Both the position numbers and the translations under genes were made by a program. From the NCBI RefSeq assembly GCF_022549775.1, contig NZ_JAKZGP010000029.1, positions 1-59,342 on the forward strand: 59,342 bases of DNA, written 5' to 3'. Positions 17,250-26,414 of the stretch are shown piece by piece. The notes under the pieces are model-generated. The model was given only the letters and a program-made list of their open reading frames with translations. It was not told the DNA's origin and did no database searches. The stretch's first letter is position 1. Every line of letters begins with the position of its first letter. The DNA is from Belliella filtrata (lineage in GTDB: Bacteria > Bacteroidota > Bacteroidia > Cytophagales > Cyclobacteriaceae).

Positions 17250-17654
17250 ATGATGAGAAAAATAGAACATATAGGTATTGCTGTAAAGGATTTGAAGGCT
17301 TCAAATGATTTGTTCAGAAGATTGTTGGGGAAGGATAGTTATAAGGAGGAGGAAGTAGCTGGAGAGGGAGTGCTGACCTCTTTTTTTCAAGTAGGGGAGA
17401 CAAAGGTAGAGCTACTACAAGCTAGTAGGCCTGATAGTCCAATTGCTAAGTATTTGGAAAAAAAGGCAGAAGGTGTTCATCACTTAGCTTTTGATGTGGA
17501 AGATATTCATGGAGAAGTGCTAAGATTGAAGGCTGCTGGATTTGAAATCCTGAATGAAACGCCAAAATCAGGTGCGGACAATAAATTAGTCGTATTTTTG
17601 CATCCCAAGTCTACAAACGGCGTGTTGGTAGAGTTGTGTCAAGAAAGAAAATAA
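17250..17654 (+). CDS. mce: methylmalonyl-CoA epimerase
   Basis: About 134 residues from the ATG at 17250 (a second ATG follows at 17253). VOC fold with metal ligands His in KIEHIGIAV and in GVHHLAFDV, and the final Glu in GVLVELCQ. Also diagnostic are ETKVELLQ, PDSPIAKYLEKK and FLHPKSTNGVLVEL. It interconverts R- and S-methylmalonyl-CoA in propionate and succinyl-CoA metabolism. The frame stays open 43 codons upstream, but the family starts at MRKIEHIGIAV. It is coupled to thiL 6 bases downstream. Confidence 0.95.
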   Translation: MMRKIEHIGIAVKDLKASNDLFRRLLGKDSYKEEEVAGEGVLTSFFQVGETKVELLQASRPDSPIAKYLEKKAEGVHHLAFDVEDIHGEVLRLKAAGFEILNETPKSGADNKLVVFLHPKSTNGVLVELCQERK

Positions 17655-17660
17655 TAAAAA

Positions 17661-18692
17661 ATGGAAGAGCAAAAGAGGACAGAGATTGGGTCTTTAGGCG
17701 AGTTTGGTCTTATCGATCGATTGAATAAAAATATAGAAATCAAAAACCCGTCTACTTTCAAAGGGATAGGTGATGATGCGGCAGTGATTGAATCAGGAGA
17801 TCATGTCAAAGTGCTTACTACTGATTTACTTTTGGAGGGGGTTCACTTTGACCTTTCGTATGCACCATTGCAGCATGTAGGGTTCAAGGCAGTGGCAGTC
17901 AATGTCTCTGATGTAGCAGCCATGAATGCCATTCCCACACAGATTACAGTGAGTATTGCCCTATCCAACAGGTTTTCTGTGGAAGCAGTAGAGGCATTGT
18001 ATGCTGGGATCAATGCTGCCGCTGCACATTATGGGGTGGATGTGGTAGGAGGAGATACTACAGCCTCGCGGTCTGGCTTAGTGATTGGTATCACAGCCAT
18101 TGGGGAAGGTAAAAAAGAGACACTATCCTATCGCTCGGGGGCGAAAGTGAATGACATCATTTGCGTGACGGGCGATCTTGGTGGTGCATTAGTAGGATTA
18201 CAAATTTTAGAAAGAGAGAAGCAGGTTTTTATGGCTGATCCAAATATGAAGCCAGCCTTAGATGGTTATTCTTATGTAACAGGAAGACAACTCAAACCAG
18301 ATGCTCGTATGGATATCATCCATGAGCTAAGAGAATTGGGTGTAGTCCCTACAAGTATGATAGATATTTCTGATGGGTTGGCTTCAGAGCTGTTTCATAT
18401 CAGTAAGGCATCCGATGTAGGGGTGACCATTTATGAAGATAAGCTTCCTATTGACAAACAGACTTATGATAACGCAGTGGAATTGAATATGGACCCCATA
18501 ACTTGTGTACTTAATGGGGGAGAGGATTATGAATTGCTGTTTACGATAGATCAGAAGGATTTTGAGAAGCTAGAGAAGCATGCTGATGTACATTTTATCG
18601 GGCATGTTGCCAAGCCAGAGGAAGGTAAACATTTGGTGACCAAAAGCGGAACAGCCGTTGCACTAAAAGCCCAAGGTTGGAAACACTTTTGA
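17661..18692 (+). CDS. thiL: thiamine-monophosphate kinase ThiL
   Basis: A 343-residue AIR-synthase-fold kinase making thiamine diphosphate. Motifs: GIGDDAAVIESGD near the N-terminus, TTDLLLEGVHFDL, AVNVSDVAAMNA, VVGGDTTAS, VTGDLGGALVGL, MIDISDGLASELFHI and NGGEDYELLFTI. Length is normal. It follows mce by 6 bases and shares its transcript; no thiamine riboswitch is visible. A long hairpin ends the unit. Confidence 0.97.
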   Translation: MEEQKRTEIGSLGEFGLIDRLNKNIEIKNPSTFKGIGDDAAVIESGDHVKVLTTDLLLEGVHFDLSYAPLQHVGFKAVAVNVSDVAAMNAIPTQITVSIALSNRFSVEAVEALYAGINAAAAHYGVDVVGGDTTASRSGLVIGITAIGEGKKETLSYRSGAKVNDIICVTGDLGGALVGLQILEREKQVFMADPNMKPALDGYSYVTGRQLKPDARMDIIHELRELGVVPTSMIDISDGLASELFHISKASDVGVTIYEDKLPIDKQTYDNAVELNMDPITCVLNGGEDYELLFTIDQKDFEKLEKHADVHFIGHVAKPEEGKHLVTKSGTAVALKAQGWKHF

Positions 18693-18697
18693 TTTAT

Positions 18698-18744
18698 TTC
18701 ACATAGAGAAGGGGAAGCGAAAAGATTCCCCTTTTCTATGTGAA
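18698..18744 (+). terminator. long hairpin after thiL
   Basis: Nineteen-base arms at 18698-18716 and 18726-18744 pair with a single G-U exception around a nine-base loop (GCGAAAAGA). The arm begins 6 bases after the thiL stop. No clean T run follows, so it may act as terminator or mRNA stabiliser. Confidence 0.75.
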
Positions 18745-18795
18745 TTAGTTGTTGTCATGTGTATTTATAGCGTAATTGTAACAACTTTTGATATT

Positions 18796-18918
18796 ATGAA
18801 AGATTTTGTAAAGGGCTCGAAGTTTTATCCATTGGAGATAGTGAATGATGATAGGGAGCCTGATGCGATGCTTGAGTACCTGCTTTTTTACAAAAATATC
18901 ATCGTTAGGAAAGAATAA
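18796..18918 (+). CDS. possible 40-residue peptide
   Basis: ATG at 18796 opens a frame that starts MKDFVKGSKFYPLEIVNDD, contains MLEYLLFYKNIIV and stops at TAA 18916-18918. The composition looks protein-like (acidic middle, hydrophobic end), but no family is recognised. It could be a truncated gene next to the palindromic element. Low confidence. Confidence 0.3.
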   Translation: MKDFVKGSKFYPLEIVNDDREPDAMLEYLLFYKNIIVRKE

Positions 18919-18920
18919 TA

Positions 18921-19045
18921 CACGTCGCTCCGACGGAGCTAAAAATCAAGGGACTAATACTTTTTTACAAACAGAATGCTCCTACAGAGTAAAAACAACT
19001 GATTCCCTTAAATTGCCTCATCGGGGCAAACTGTTTGTAGAAACT
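18921..19045. repeat. composite palindromic intergenic element
   Basis: Nested inverted pieces: GCTCC-GAC-GGAGC (18927-18939), AAGGGA with TCCCTT (about 18948-18953 / 19003-19008), TACAAACAG with CTGTTTGTA (18966-18974 / 19031-19039), an imperfect copy TGCTCCTACAGAGT (about 18977-18990) and GCCTCATCGGGGC (19015-19027). The motif pair GCTCCnACGGAGC plus ACAAACAG recalls REP-like intergenic repeats of Bacteroidota, from memory. The 18693-19105 gap holds nothing else but the hairpin and a possible short peptide. Confidence 0.55.
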
Positions 19046-19105
19046 TCTTCTTTGCGCACCTCTGCATCTTAGCGACACCAGCGAGCTCATAAACAGAGCT
19101 CTAGG

Positions 19106-19483
19106 CTACTCCTCTGGGAAAGGCACATATACAAAGCTGGTGAACTCTTGATCCATCACGAAGAGGCAACAGAACTCATCAGGGTTTTTATAGTTTTTTT
19201 CAAACTCTTCCAACAAGTCCTCAGCAATCAATTTCCTTTGGATAAATTCATCCACATAGGTGATGTAATAATTCCAGTCGAGATTTTTTTCTTCACGACC
19301 TAGAAGCAGCTGACCTATAGGCTGCTCTTCTTTAGAAATTGGGAAAATGGGGTATTTGGAAAACTTCCTACTTCTGACTTGGTAAGAAGCTTCCTTGAGG
19401 ATATCGGAAACTTTTAAGAAGTCCTTGGTGATGGTTCCAAGGTATTTTCCGTTTAGTTCTGGATCATTGAAGTCTGATATCAT
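19106..19483 (-). CDS. conserved-looking hypothetical protein translationally coupled to rlmD
   Basis: A 125-residue soluble protein, mixed charge, no signal peptide and no motif I recognise. Landmarks are ISKEEQPIGQLLLGREEKNLDWNYY in the centre (quoted in part: PIGQLLLGREE) and a C-terminus FVYVPFPEE. Its ATG overlaps the rlmD stop as ATGA (19483-19480), so it is almost certainly translated with rlmD. A role near rRNA modification would be guesswork. Confidence 0.8.
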   Translation of the reverse strand: MISDFNDPELNGKYLGTITKDFLKVSDILKEASYQVRSRKFSKYPIFPISKEEQPIGQLLLGREEKNLDWNYYITYVDEFIQRKLIAEDLLEEFEKNYKNPDEFCCLFVMDQEFTSFVYVPFPEE

Positions 19484-20886
19484 GGCTTAAGGGTCAGTCT
19501 GATTACATTTTCTACATGGTAAGTTTGTGGAAACATATCCACAGGCTGTATTTTGTCTACCGTATATTTCTCAGCTAGCAAAGCCACGTCACGTGCTTGT
19601 GTGGCTGGGTTGCAGCTGACATAGACGATTTTTGGTGCTTCTAGTTTGAGGAGCATATTTACCACATCATCATGCATACCTGCACGAGGCGGGTCGGTGA
19701 TGATAACATCAGGACGAGCATGCTTTTCGATAAACTCATCATTGAGCATATCTTTCATATCACCTGCATAGAACAATGTATTGTCAAGTTCATTGACTTT
19801 CGAATTCAGCTTGGCATCTACAATGGCGGCTTCTACATATTCGATTCCAATGACTTGCTTGGCTTGTTTGGCTACAAAGTTTGCAATTGTGCCTGTACCA
19901 GTGTATAAATCATACACTACCTCGTCTCCCTGAAGTTCAGCAAAATCTCTGGTGACCTTGTAAAGCTCGTAGGCTTGCTCAGAATTGGTTTGATAAAAGG
20001 ATTTTGGTCCGATTCTGAATTTCAAGCCTTCCATTTCCTCCTCTATATAATCCTTACCAGCAAAAGTCACCACTTCCAGATCATTGAAAGTCTCATTTTT
20101 CTTGAGATTGATGATGTATAGTAATGAGGTGATCTGTGGGAATTTTTCATGAAGAAAATTCATGACCAGGTCGATTTCTTCGGCATTATCACCACCAAAC
20201 TGAACAATAACCATGCTTTCTCCAGTACTAGTAGATCGGATGATAAGGTTACGAAGAAGACCTACTTGATTTCTAATGTCGTAGAAAGAAAGGTTGTTTA
20301 GCAGGGCAAAATTTCTCAGTTCATTTCTAACATCATTTGAAATATTCCCTTGCAGGTAGCAATGCTCGATGTCTACGATTTTGTCGTACATCTTTGGGAT
20401 ATGAAAGCCAAGTGCATTTCTTTCAAATTCAGCCCCAGAGTCGATTTCTTCTCTCGTGAGCCACCTGTTATTTGAAAAAGTGAAGTCAAGCTTATTTCTA
20501 TAGTATTGGGTTCTTGCAGAGCCGAGTATAGGCATCACCTCTGGAATGTTTATCTTGGCAATTCTATTGAATTGATCTACAACTTGTTGCCTTTTATATG
20601 TCTTTTGTAGTTCGTAGTTGATGTGTTGCCATTTACAACCACCGCAAGTGCCAAAGTGTGAACAGAATGGTTCGATTCTATCTTTGGAGTATTCATGGAA
20701 ATGTATGGCTTCACCCTCCATAAATGAGCTCTTGCCCCTAGTGATCCTTACATCGACCACATCACCTGGTGCTACATTTTGAACAAATACCACTTTGCCT
20801 TCATGGTGTGCGACACATTTTCCTTCGGTTGCAATTCTTTCTATACTCAGGTTTTTTACAACCTTATTTTTCATCTTTCTAGACAT
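19480..20886 (-). CDS. rlmD: 23S rRNA (uracil-5-)-methyltransferase RlmD/RumA type
   Basis: A TRAM domain at the N-terminus (GKVVFVQNVAPGDVVDVRIT), the Fe-S motif CSHFGTCGGCKWQ with a fourth Cys in DIEHCYL, the SAM-binding DLYTGTGTIANFVAK, DPPRAGMHDDV, and the catalytic YVSCNPATQARD. It methylates a uridine of 23S rRNA (U1939 in E. coli numbering). The frame is open to 20904; the ATGs at 20886 and 20874 are both plausible. Two TAATTTTG -7-like boxes (minus strand, 20909-20902 and 20899-20892) sit just upstream and favour the inner start. Confidence 0.93.
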   Translation of the reverse strand: MSRKMKNKVVKNLSIERIATEGKCVAHHEGKVVFVQNVAPGDVVDVRITRGKSSFMEGEAIHFHEYSKDRIEPFCSHFGTCGGCKWQHINYELQKTYKRQQVVDQFNRIAKINIPEVMPILGSARTQYYRNKLDFTFSNNRWLTREEIDSGAEFERNALGFHIPKMYDKIVDIEHCYLQGNISNDVRNELRNFALLNNLSFYDIRNQVGLLRNLIIRSTSTGESMVIVQFGGDNAEEIDLVMNFLHEKFPQITSLLYIINLKKNETFNDLEVVTFAGKDYIEEEMEGLKFRIGPKSFYQTNSEQAYELYKVTRDFAELQGDEVVYDLYTGTGTIANFVAKQAKQVIGIEYVEAAIVDAKLNSKVNELDNTLFYAGDMKDMLNDEFIEKHARPDVIITDPPRAGMHDDVVNMLLKLEAPKIVYVSCNPATQARDVALLAEKYTVDKIQPVDMFPQTYHVENVIRLTLKP

Positions 20887-20969
20887 GCCCGCAAAATTAA
20901 TCAAAATTATGAGAGGAAAAGAGTATAATTGAAGACTTTAAAAGTCCCTCAGGCTTTAAAATTCAAAAT

Positions 20970-21569
20970 CTACTTTAATCTTCTGCCAACAAATATCAAT
21001 AAGCCAGAAAGTCCCACAAAAACTAATAATACAAAAAATGAATTCAAAAGTGTTTGATTGTATCCGATCTCTGTGACATTGACAAAAGGGTAAGGGTAGA
21101 ATCCAGAGAGATAACCTCTGAACATGATGTAAGCCAAATATAGTGCAGGATAAATTAGCCAGCTGGGAATTTGAGACCAACTGAGTTTTTGCTTTTTTTC
21201 GTACAAAACCCAATAAAAAAGAGTCATTAGCGGTATTACACTGTGCAAGAGTTCATCTGTGAGTTTTGCCATGCCTTCAGGATTCCATGTACTTCTAAGT
21301 ACCACCTGATAGACCAAACCTACAACCAAAATATATACTGTAATTGCACTGAGTTTACCTGTTTGTGAAAATCTATTGTTGTTTGGATTGCGAGCCTGAA
21401 AGGTGAAATACACGGCTACCAAACTATTCGTCAAAATGGTGAAATAGCTGAAGAACCTAATCAACGTTTCATGGGTCGGAGTGATTTGGTTTTTGATCGC
21501 CAAAAAGAGTTGCAGGATCAAAGCAAACCAAGTAATACCTGCAAAAATGATTGCCAATGTTCTTTTCAT
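20970..21569 (-). CDS. Pr6Pr-type integral membrane protein
   Basis: About 199 residues from the ATG at 21569 (MKRTLAIIFAGITWFALILQ). Six or so membrane helices with landmarks RFFSYFTILTNSLVAVYF, ELLHSVIPLMTLFYWVLY and the Pro/Tyr-rich FRGYLSGFYPYPFVNV. This matches the bacterial Pr6Pr / FAR-17a-like family of unknown function. The frame extends to 21755, but that part is antisense to the SDR gene and is discarded. The gene is divergent from the SDR gene. Confidence 0.85.
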   Translation of the reverse strand: MKRTLAIIFAGITWFALILQLFLAIKNQITPTHETLIRFFSYFTILTNSLVAVYFTFQARNPNNNRFSQTGKLSAITVYILVVGLVYQVVLRSTWNPEGMAKLTDELLHSVIPLMTLFYWVLYEKKQKLSWSQIPSWLIYPALYLAYIMFRGYLSGFYPYPFVNVTEIGYNQTLLNSFFVLLVFVGLSGLLIFVGRRLK

Positions 21570-21603
21570 AGCTAAATTTATAAAATTACTTGGTGATTTT
21601 AAC

Positions 21604-21634
21604 TTTTCACTCCCATATCTAATTTTTATCTTTG
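21604..21634 (+). promoter_or_regulatory. candidate promoter of the SDR-helicase unit
   Basis: TATCTTTG (21627-21634) matches TAnnTTTG exactly, 18 bases before the ATG at 21652. TTTC about 18 bases further upstream approximates the -33 TTTG. Confidence 0.4.
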
Positions 21635-21651
21635 AACTCAAAGCAAAAAAA

Positions 21652-22464
21652 ATGAAACTGAAAGACAAAGTAGTGATCATAACAGGAGCAACCTCCGGAA
21701 TAGGGGAAGCATGCGCAGTGGTGTATGGCAGAGCAGGAGCTAAGATAGTGATCACAGGAAGAAGTCAGGTAAAATTGGATAATTCACTTGCGAAAATTCA
21801 AAAATTGGGGATTGAAGTTTTTGGAATTCTTGCAGATGCAGCTTGTGAAGAAGACAACCAAAGGATGGCAGAAGAAGTAATTGCCAAATTTGGAGGAATA
21901 GATATACTGATCAATAATGCAGGAATCTCTATGAGGGCATTGTTTGAAGATTTGGACTTGAAAGTGTTTAAGCAAGTTATGGATATTAACTTTTGGGGTA
22001 CTGTATATGCGACTAAATATTGTTTAGAATCTATTAAATCTCGTCAGGGCAGTATCATTGGCATTTCTTCTATCAATGGATATAGAGGGACACCTGCTAG
22101 GACTGCTTACACAGCGAGTAAGTATGCTATGAATGGATTTTTGGAGTCTTTGAGAACCGAACTATTTAAAAAAAATGTCCATGTATTGGTAGCTTGTCCA
22201 GGATTCACTTCTTCTAATATTCGCAACAACGCTTTGCAAGCAGATGGATCTACGCAAGGAGAATCTCCACGTGATGAGGGCAAGATGATGACAGCTGAGC
22301 AGGTTGCTGAGCGACTACTTTTAGCTACTTTAAAAAGAAAAAGAGACCTAGTTCTGACAAGGCAAGGTAAATTGGCTGTGTTTTTGAATAAATGGATTCC
22401 AGGCGTCATGGACAAAGTGGTATACAATGTCATGGCCAAAGAAAAAGATTCTCCATTTAAATAA
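21652..22464 (+). CDS. short-chain dehydrogenase/reductase
   Basis: About 270 residues from the ATG at 21652. Classical SDR: cofactor motif TGATSGIGEA (near 11-20), NNAGIS, catalytic Ser in IGISSINGYRG and YTASK (Tyr-x-x-x-Lys), and CPGFTSSNIRN. Substrate unknown. The frame opens earlier at 21481, but the family begins at KDKVVIITGATSG and a -7-like box lies between. Only 5 bases separate its stop from the helicase gene, so they are probably cotranscribed. Confidence 0.94.
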   Translation: MKLKDKVVIITGATSGIGEACAVVYGRAGAKIVITGRSQVKLDNSLAKIQKLGIEVFGILADAACEEDNQRMAEEVIAKFGGIDILINNAGISMRALFEDLDLKVFKQVMDINFWGTVYATKYCLESIKSRQGSIIGISSINGYRGTPARTAYTASKYAMNGFLESLRTELFKKNVHVLVACPGFTSSNIRNNALQADGSTQGESPRDEGKMMTAEQVAERLLLATLKRKRDLVLTRQGKLAVFLNKWIPGVMDKVVYNVMAKEKDSPFK

Positions 22465-22469
22465 GCCTC

Positions 22470-25400
22470 ATGCTCAAAGAAACTTTTCAGATTTATCTCA
22501 ATAGACTGACTGATATAAGCAGTAGAAACAGGTCATTGTACCTGCCTAAACTATATGCGAGTCAGCTGTTGGATGTGAAAAGTTTAGATTTTTTGAACCA
22601 TCATCCAGCGCATGATTATATCAAGTTCCTTCTCAATAAAGAGGAGGGATTTACTTTACATTCTCTTGTAGACCCTAGAGATCAGGATGTCAACATCTCA
22701 ACTAAAAAGATTCGCGCTATTCTACAGCAAGTGAATAGCAATGAGGAAGAGACAGGAGAGAAGAGTTTGTATCTAGGCTATCCATTTGTGGAGGGTAAAA
22801 TGCTCAATGGACAGTTGATAAGGTGCCCATTAGTACTTTTTCCGGTGTCTGTGATACAAAAGAACGGGGATTGGGTACTTCGAAAGGACAGTCAAGAGTT
22901 ACCTTTTCTTAACAAAGCTTTTTGTCTTGCCTACCAGCATATCTATGAGGCTAATTTGGTCAAGGGTGATGAATTGTCACTAGCAAATATTCCTGAGGAG
23001 CCCAAAGAGTTTTTGACCATGTTGTATGATTTGCTCAAGACTCATTTTTCCATCAATTTCAACAGTAGGCTTTATGAAAATAACCTTGAGAGATTTCCAG
23101 AATCTTCTAGAGAGGTGGATGATGAGAATTTCAATGTAGGAGAGCTCAAGCTACAGCCTTATGCCGTGATAGGTCAATTTTCTCAAAAGGCAAGTTTTCT
23201 AATGGAGGATTATCAAATATTGATGAATGAATCCTCTGCATTGTCTTTGGAAGAGCTTTTTTCTGATCAGTTTGCAATAGAAGACGATCTTCAAGAACCA
23301 AAGGAAGATCAATTATACCATGTTTTTCCTCTAGATGCCAGCCAAGAGGAAGTCGTAAAGGCAGTAAGGTCAGGTCAATCTTGCGTCGTAGAAGGTCCAC
23401 CTGGGACAGGCAAATCTCAGTTGATCAGTAACCTTGTCGTAGACTATATTGCCAGGGGCAAAAAAGTGTTGGTAGTGTCGCAAAAGCGTGCAGCGCTGGA
23501 TGTTGTATTCAAAAGACTTAAAGAAAAGGGGTTTGGAGAATTTTTAGCACTAGTCCATGATTTTCGGTCAGATCGCAAGGAACTGTATGCTAAGATAAAG
23601 TCCCAAATTGAATCAGTAGAGCGATACAAAGTGCTCAATCGTAGTGTAAATGCTATGCAGTTGGAGCGAGAATTTTCGATTCTTTCTAGAACCATAAGTA
23701 GCCATTTGGAGTATTTAGAGGAGTTCAAAAAGGCCTTATACAATACAGAAGAATGTGGTGTTCCGATCAAGAAACTCTACATGACAGCCGAACAAAGTCA
23801 TACAGGTTTTGATTTGACTCAATTTTACAAAAATTTTCATTGGGATACGATTGGAACGTTTCTCCGTGATTTTAATGAGTTCTCCGTATTTGCAAAAAAA
23901 TACCAACAAGCTAATTCTTTTTGGCTTCACAGAGTAGATTTCAGTTCATTTGGGCCATTGGCAGTAAATAGGATAAAGGATTCTATTTCGGAGATCATAC
24001 AATTTCGAGAAAAGTTTGAGTCAACCTTCAAAAAGTTTGATGATTTAGAAGCTGCGAATTTATTTTCATTCTATGAGCAGAGAGATAAGCTGCGTTCGAT
24101 AGTTCAAGTTATTGACAACAAGGAAGTTCAGGAAGTTTTTGACCGACTTTTACAAGTGCCTGCTGAGCAGATCGATTTGCTATGGTTGGAAAATAAATTG
24201 GAAGCAGTTAAGTCAATTTTGTCTCAAGAAGGAGTCACATGGAAAGTGGAGGATGGTGAGGTTCAAGAAGTTTTACAGCTTACGCTTCTCTATGACGAAG
24301 CACAATCTTCTTGGTGGGGAAAAGTAAAAGCCAAGTTTGCAGGAGAAAAATTTTCTCAAGTAAAGTCTCTCCTCAAAGAAGAGGGCCTTAATGACACAGT
24401 TCATGACTTAGGGATTCTTATTAAAAAGTTGGATAACAGGTTGAACTTGAATCACCAATATACCTTATTGGACAGAAAACCGTGGCTAGATTTACCTAGC
24501 AAGCCTTTTGATTTTGTTTCATTTAATCACACAAGTGCGCTACTCTTCGATGCATTGCGTGCTAGAAAAGTGAGTGGTGAATTCAATGAGCTCAATAGCC
24601 TGATCCTCGACCAAGGACTTACAGCTAGTCAAATCGTGGAGCTTATTGGTAAAATATTGGAAAATGTAGACGAACTCAGTCAAAAACTAAATCAGTGGGG
24701 GATTTACTTTAGCAAAATTCAGATTCAACATTTGGTTTCAGATTTGTCAAACGACACGCTTACTGAGATTTCAAATGAGGTGACTCAAGTTTTTGATGAG
24801 CTGGTGGCATTTGATACCCTAAGAAATAAGATGGGTAAAGAAGAGCAAGCTGTAATTGAGAAGGTTTTGTTTACATTTCCTGATGATGATTTTGATAGGC
24901 TTAGACACACTTTTTTGATGTCGTTGAGCAATGCATGGATAGAACACATAGAGGCGAAATACCCAGTATTGAGAGAGATTGGAGGAGTGAAGTTTCGAGC
25001 AATCCAAGAAGAGTTGATTCAAGCTGTAGAAGAAAAGTGGAGACTGTCTCAATATATTTCAGAGATACGGCTTAGGGAACAAGCGGTCCAAGGATTGACA
25101 TACAACCGGCTCAATAATTTGGTAACATATAGAAAACTGTTACATCAAGTGTCAAAAAAGCGAAAAATCTGGGCAATCAAGTCTTTGGTAGAGAATTTTG
25201 AAGAAGAGCTTTTCAAGCTACTTCCATGTTGGTTGGCTTCTCCAGAGACCGTTTCAGCCTTATTTCCGATGAAAGCACAGTTCGATTTGGTGATATTCGA
25301 CGAGGCATCCCAGTGCTATGTAGAGCGCGGTATTCCTGCAATGCTCAGGGGGAAACAAGTGGTCGTCGCTGGAGATACGCAGCAGTTACAGCCATATGAT

Positions 25401-26414
25401 TTTTACCAGAGTAGATTAGAAGCAGCTGAGGAGGGAGATGACTTGGAACAAGTCTCTATATTGTCTTTAGCCTCAGGTTATTTTAAGAAATTTTGGCTCA
25501 AAGGTCATTACAGAAGTGAGCAGAGATCTCTTATCCAATTTTCAAATCAACATTTCTATCAGAATAGGCTCAGTATGTTGGTAAACCGAGAAGTTTTCAA
25601 CAAGCAAGAGCAAGCCTATAAAATCAGACAAGTGGCAGGTGTTTGGGAAAATCAGCAAAATAGGGTTGAAGCAGAAGAAGTCCTTGAGGAAGTCAAAAGC
25701 ATTCTCGAAGCGGATCCTTCAGTTTCAATAGGGGTGATTACCTTCAATTATGCTCAAATGGAGCTGATATCTGAAATGATTCAGAACGGAGGATTTACTA
25801 ATATCTCATCAGTATCAGTGAAGAACATTGAAAATGTTCAAGGAGATGAGTTTGATTGGGTGATTTATTCATTAGGTTATGCTAAGAACAAATCAGGGAG
25901 ATTTATTGCAAATTTTGGATCATTGTCTAAAATGGGTGGGGTCAATCGTCTCAATGTGGCCATTACAAGAGCCAGAAAGAAAATTACCATGATCACTAGC
26001 TTGAAATCCTCTGATTTTAAAAAACAACAGCTTGAGAATCCTGGTGTAAAGATGTTAAGAGATTATTTGCTTTTTGTTGAATTACAGTCTCAGGGAAAAG
26101 CATTTCCTCTTTTGCGTGAAGAACCTTTTGGTTTTGATATAGACTGGTCTCTTAAAAAGAAGCTTGCTTTATCCAATGAATCTCTGAAATTAGAAGTTTT
26201 CGATGATTCTACTTGGGTTGATTTATCCATTTATAAGGAGGGTGAGGGATATTTAGAAGCTATTCTGACTGATGATGAGCGGCTATATGAAGCAGTTAGT
26301 TCGAAAGAAGCTTTTGTATATCATCCCATGCAATTGAGAGAAAAAAAATGGCCTTGGAGATACTACTTTAGTAGGCAGTTTTGGTCTGGAAAAGATCCAA
26401 TCGATGTGATTTAA
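22470..26414 (+). CDS. large Upf1-like SF1 helicase (DUF4011-like N-terminus, degenerate nuclease-like C-terminus)
   Basis: A 1314-residue protein. The N-terminus (LTDISSRNRSLYLPKL) resembles the DUF4011 region of large bacterial helicases. Walker A GPPGTGKS is at 309-316. A helical insertion of about 620 residues follows before motif II (FDEAS, Asp944-Glu945) and GDTQQLQP. Then come YRSEQRSL, VQGDEFDWVIYSLGY (near 1124) and motif VI LNVAITRAR (near 1160). The last 100 residues recall the Vsr/MTES_1575-type endonuclease tail of such helicases, but I do not see its catalytic residues. It probably unwinds nucleic acid; defence and repair roles are both possible. Confidence 0.85.
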   Translation: MLKETFQIYLNRLTDISSRNRSLYLPKLYASQLLDVKSLDFLNHHPAHDYIKFLLNKEEGFTLHSLVDPRDQDVNISTKKIRAILQQVNSNEEETGEKSLYLGYPFVEGKMLNGQLIRCPLVLFPVSVIQKNGDWVLRKDSQELPFLNKAFCLAYQHIYEANLVKGDELSLANIPEEPKEFLTMLYDLLKTHFSINFNSRLYENNLERFPESSREVDDENFNVGELKLQPYAVIGQFSQKASFLMEDYQILMNESSALSLEELFSDQFAIEDDLQEPKEDQLYHVFPLDASQEEVVKAVRSGQSCVVEGPPGTGKSQLISNLVVDYIARGKKVLVVSQKRAALDVVFKRLKEKGFGEFLALVHDFRSDRKELYAKIKSQIESVERYKVLNRSVNAMQLEREFSILSRTISSHLEYLEEFKKALYNTEECGVPIKKLYMTAEQSHTGFDLTQFYKNFHWDTIGTFLRDFNEFSVFAKKYQQANSFWLHRVDFSSFGPLAVNRIKDSISEIIQFREKFESTFKKFDDLEAANLFSFYEQRDKLRSIVQVIDNKEVQEVFDRLLQVPAEQIDLLWLENKLEAVKSILSQEGVTWKVEDGEVQEVLQLTLLYDEAQSSWWGKVKAKFAGEKFSQVKSLLKEEGLNDTVHDLGILIKKLDNRLNLNHQYTLLDRKPWLDLPSKPFDFVSFNHTSALLFDALRARKVSGEFNELNSLILDQGLTASQIVELIGKILENVDELSQKLNQWGIYFSKIQIQHLVSDLSNDTLTEISNEVTQVFDELVAFDTLRNKMGKEEQAVIEKVLFTFPDDDFDRLRHTFLMSLSNAWIEHIEAKYPVLREIGGVKFRAIQEELIQAVEEKWRLSQYISEIRLREQAVQGLTYNRLNNLVTYRKLLHQVSKKRKIWAIKSLVENFEEELFKLLPCWLASPETVSALFPMKAQFDLVIFDEASQCYVERGIPAMLRGKQVVVAGDTQQLQPYDFYQSRLEAAEEGDDLEQVSILSLASGYFKKFWLKGHYRSEQRSLIQFSNQHFYQNRLSMLVNREVFNKQEQAYKIRQVAGVWENQQNRVEAEEVLEEVKSILEADPSVSIGVITFNYAQMELISEMIQNGGFTNISSVSVKNIENVQGDEFDWVIYSLGYAKNKSGRFIANFGSLSKMGGVNRLNVAITRARKKITMITSLKSSDFKKQQLENPGVKMLRDYLLFVELQSQGKAFPLLREEPFGFDIDWSLKKKLALSNESLKLEVFDDSTWVDLSIYKEGEGYLEAILTDDERLYEAVSSKEAFVYHPMQLREKKWPWRYYFSRQFWSGKDPIDVI

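Noticed and set aside
21570-21755. Longer N-terminus for the Pr6Pr membrane protein
   Set aside because: It would be antisense to the first 100 bases of the SDR gene and has no membrane-protein character; the ATG at 21569 begins a clear membrane helix.
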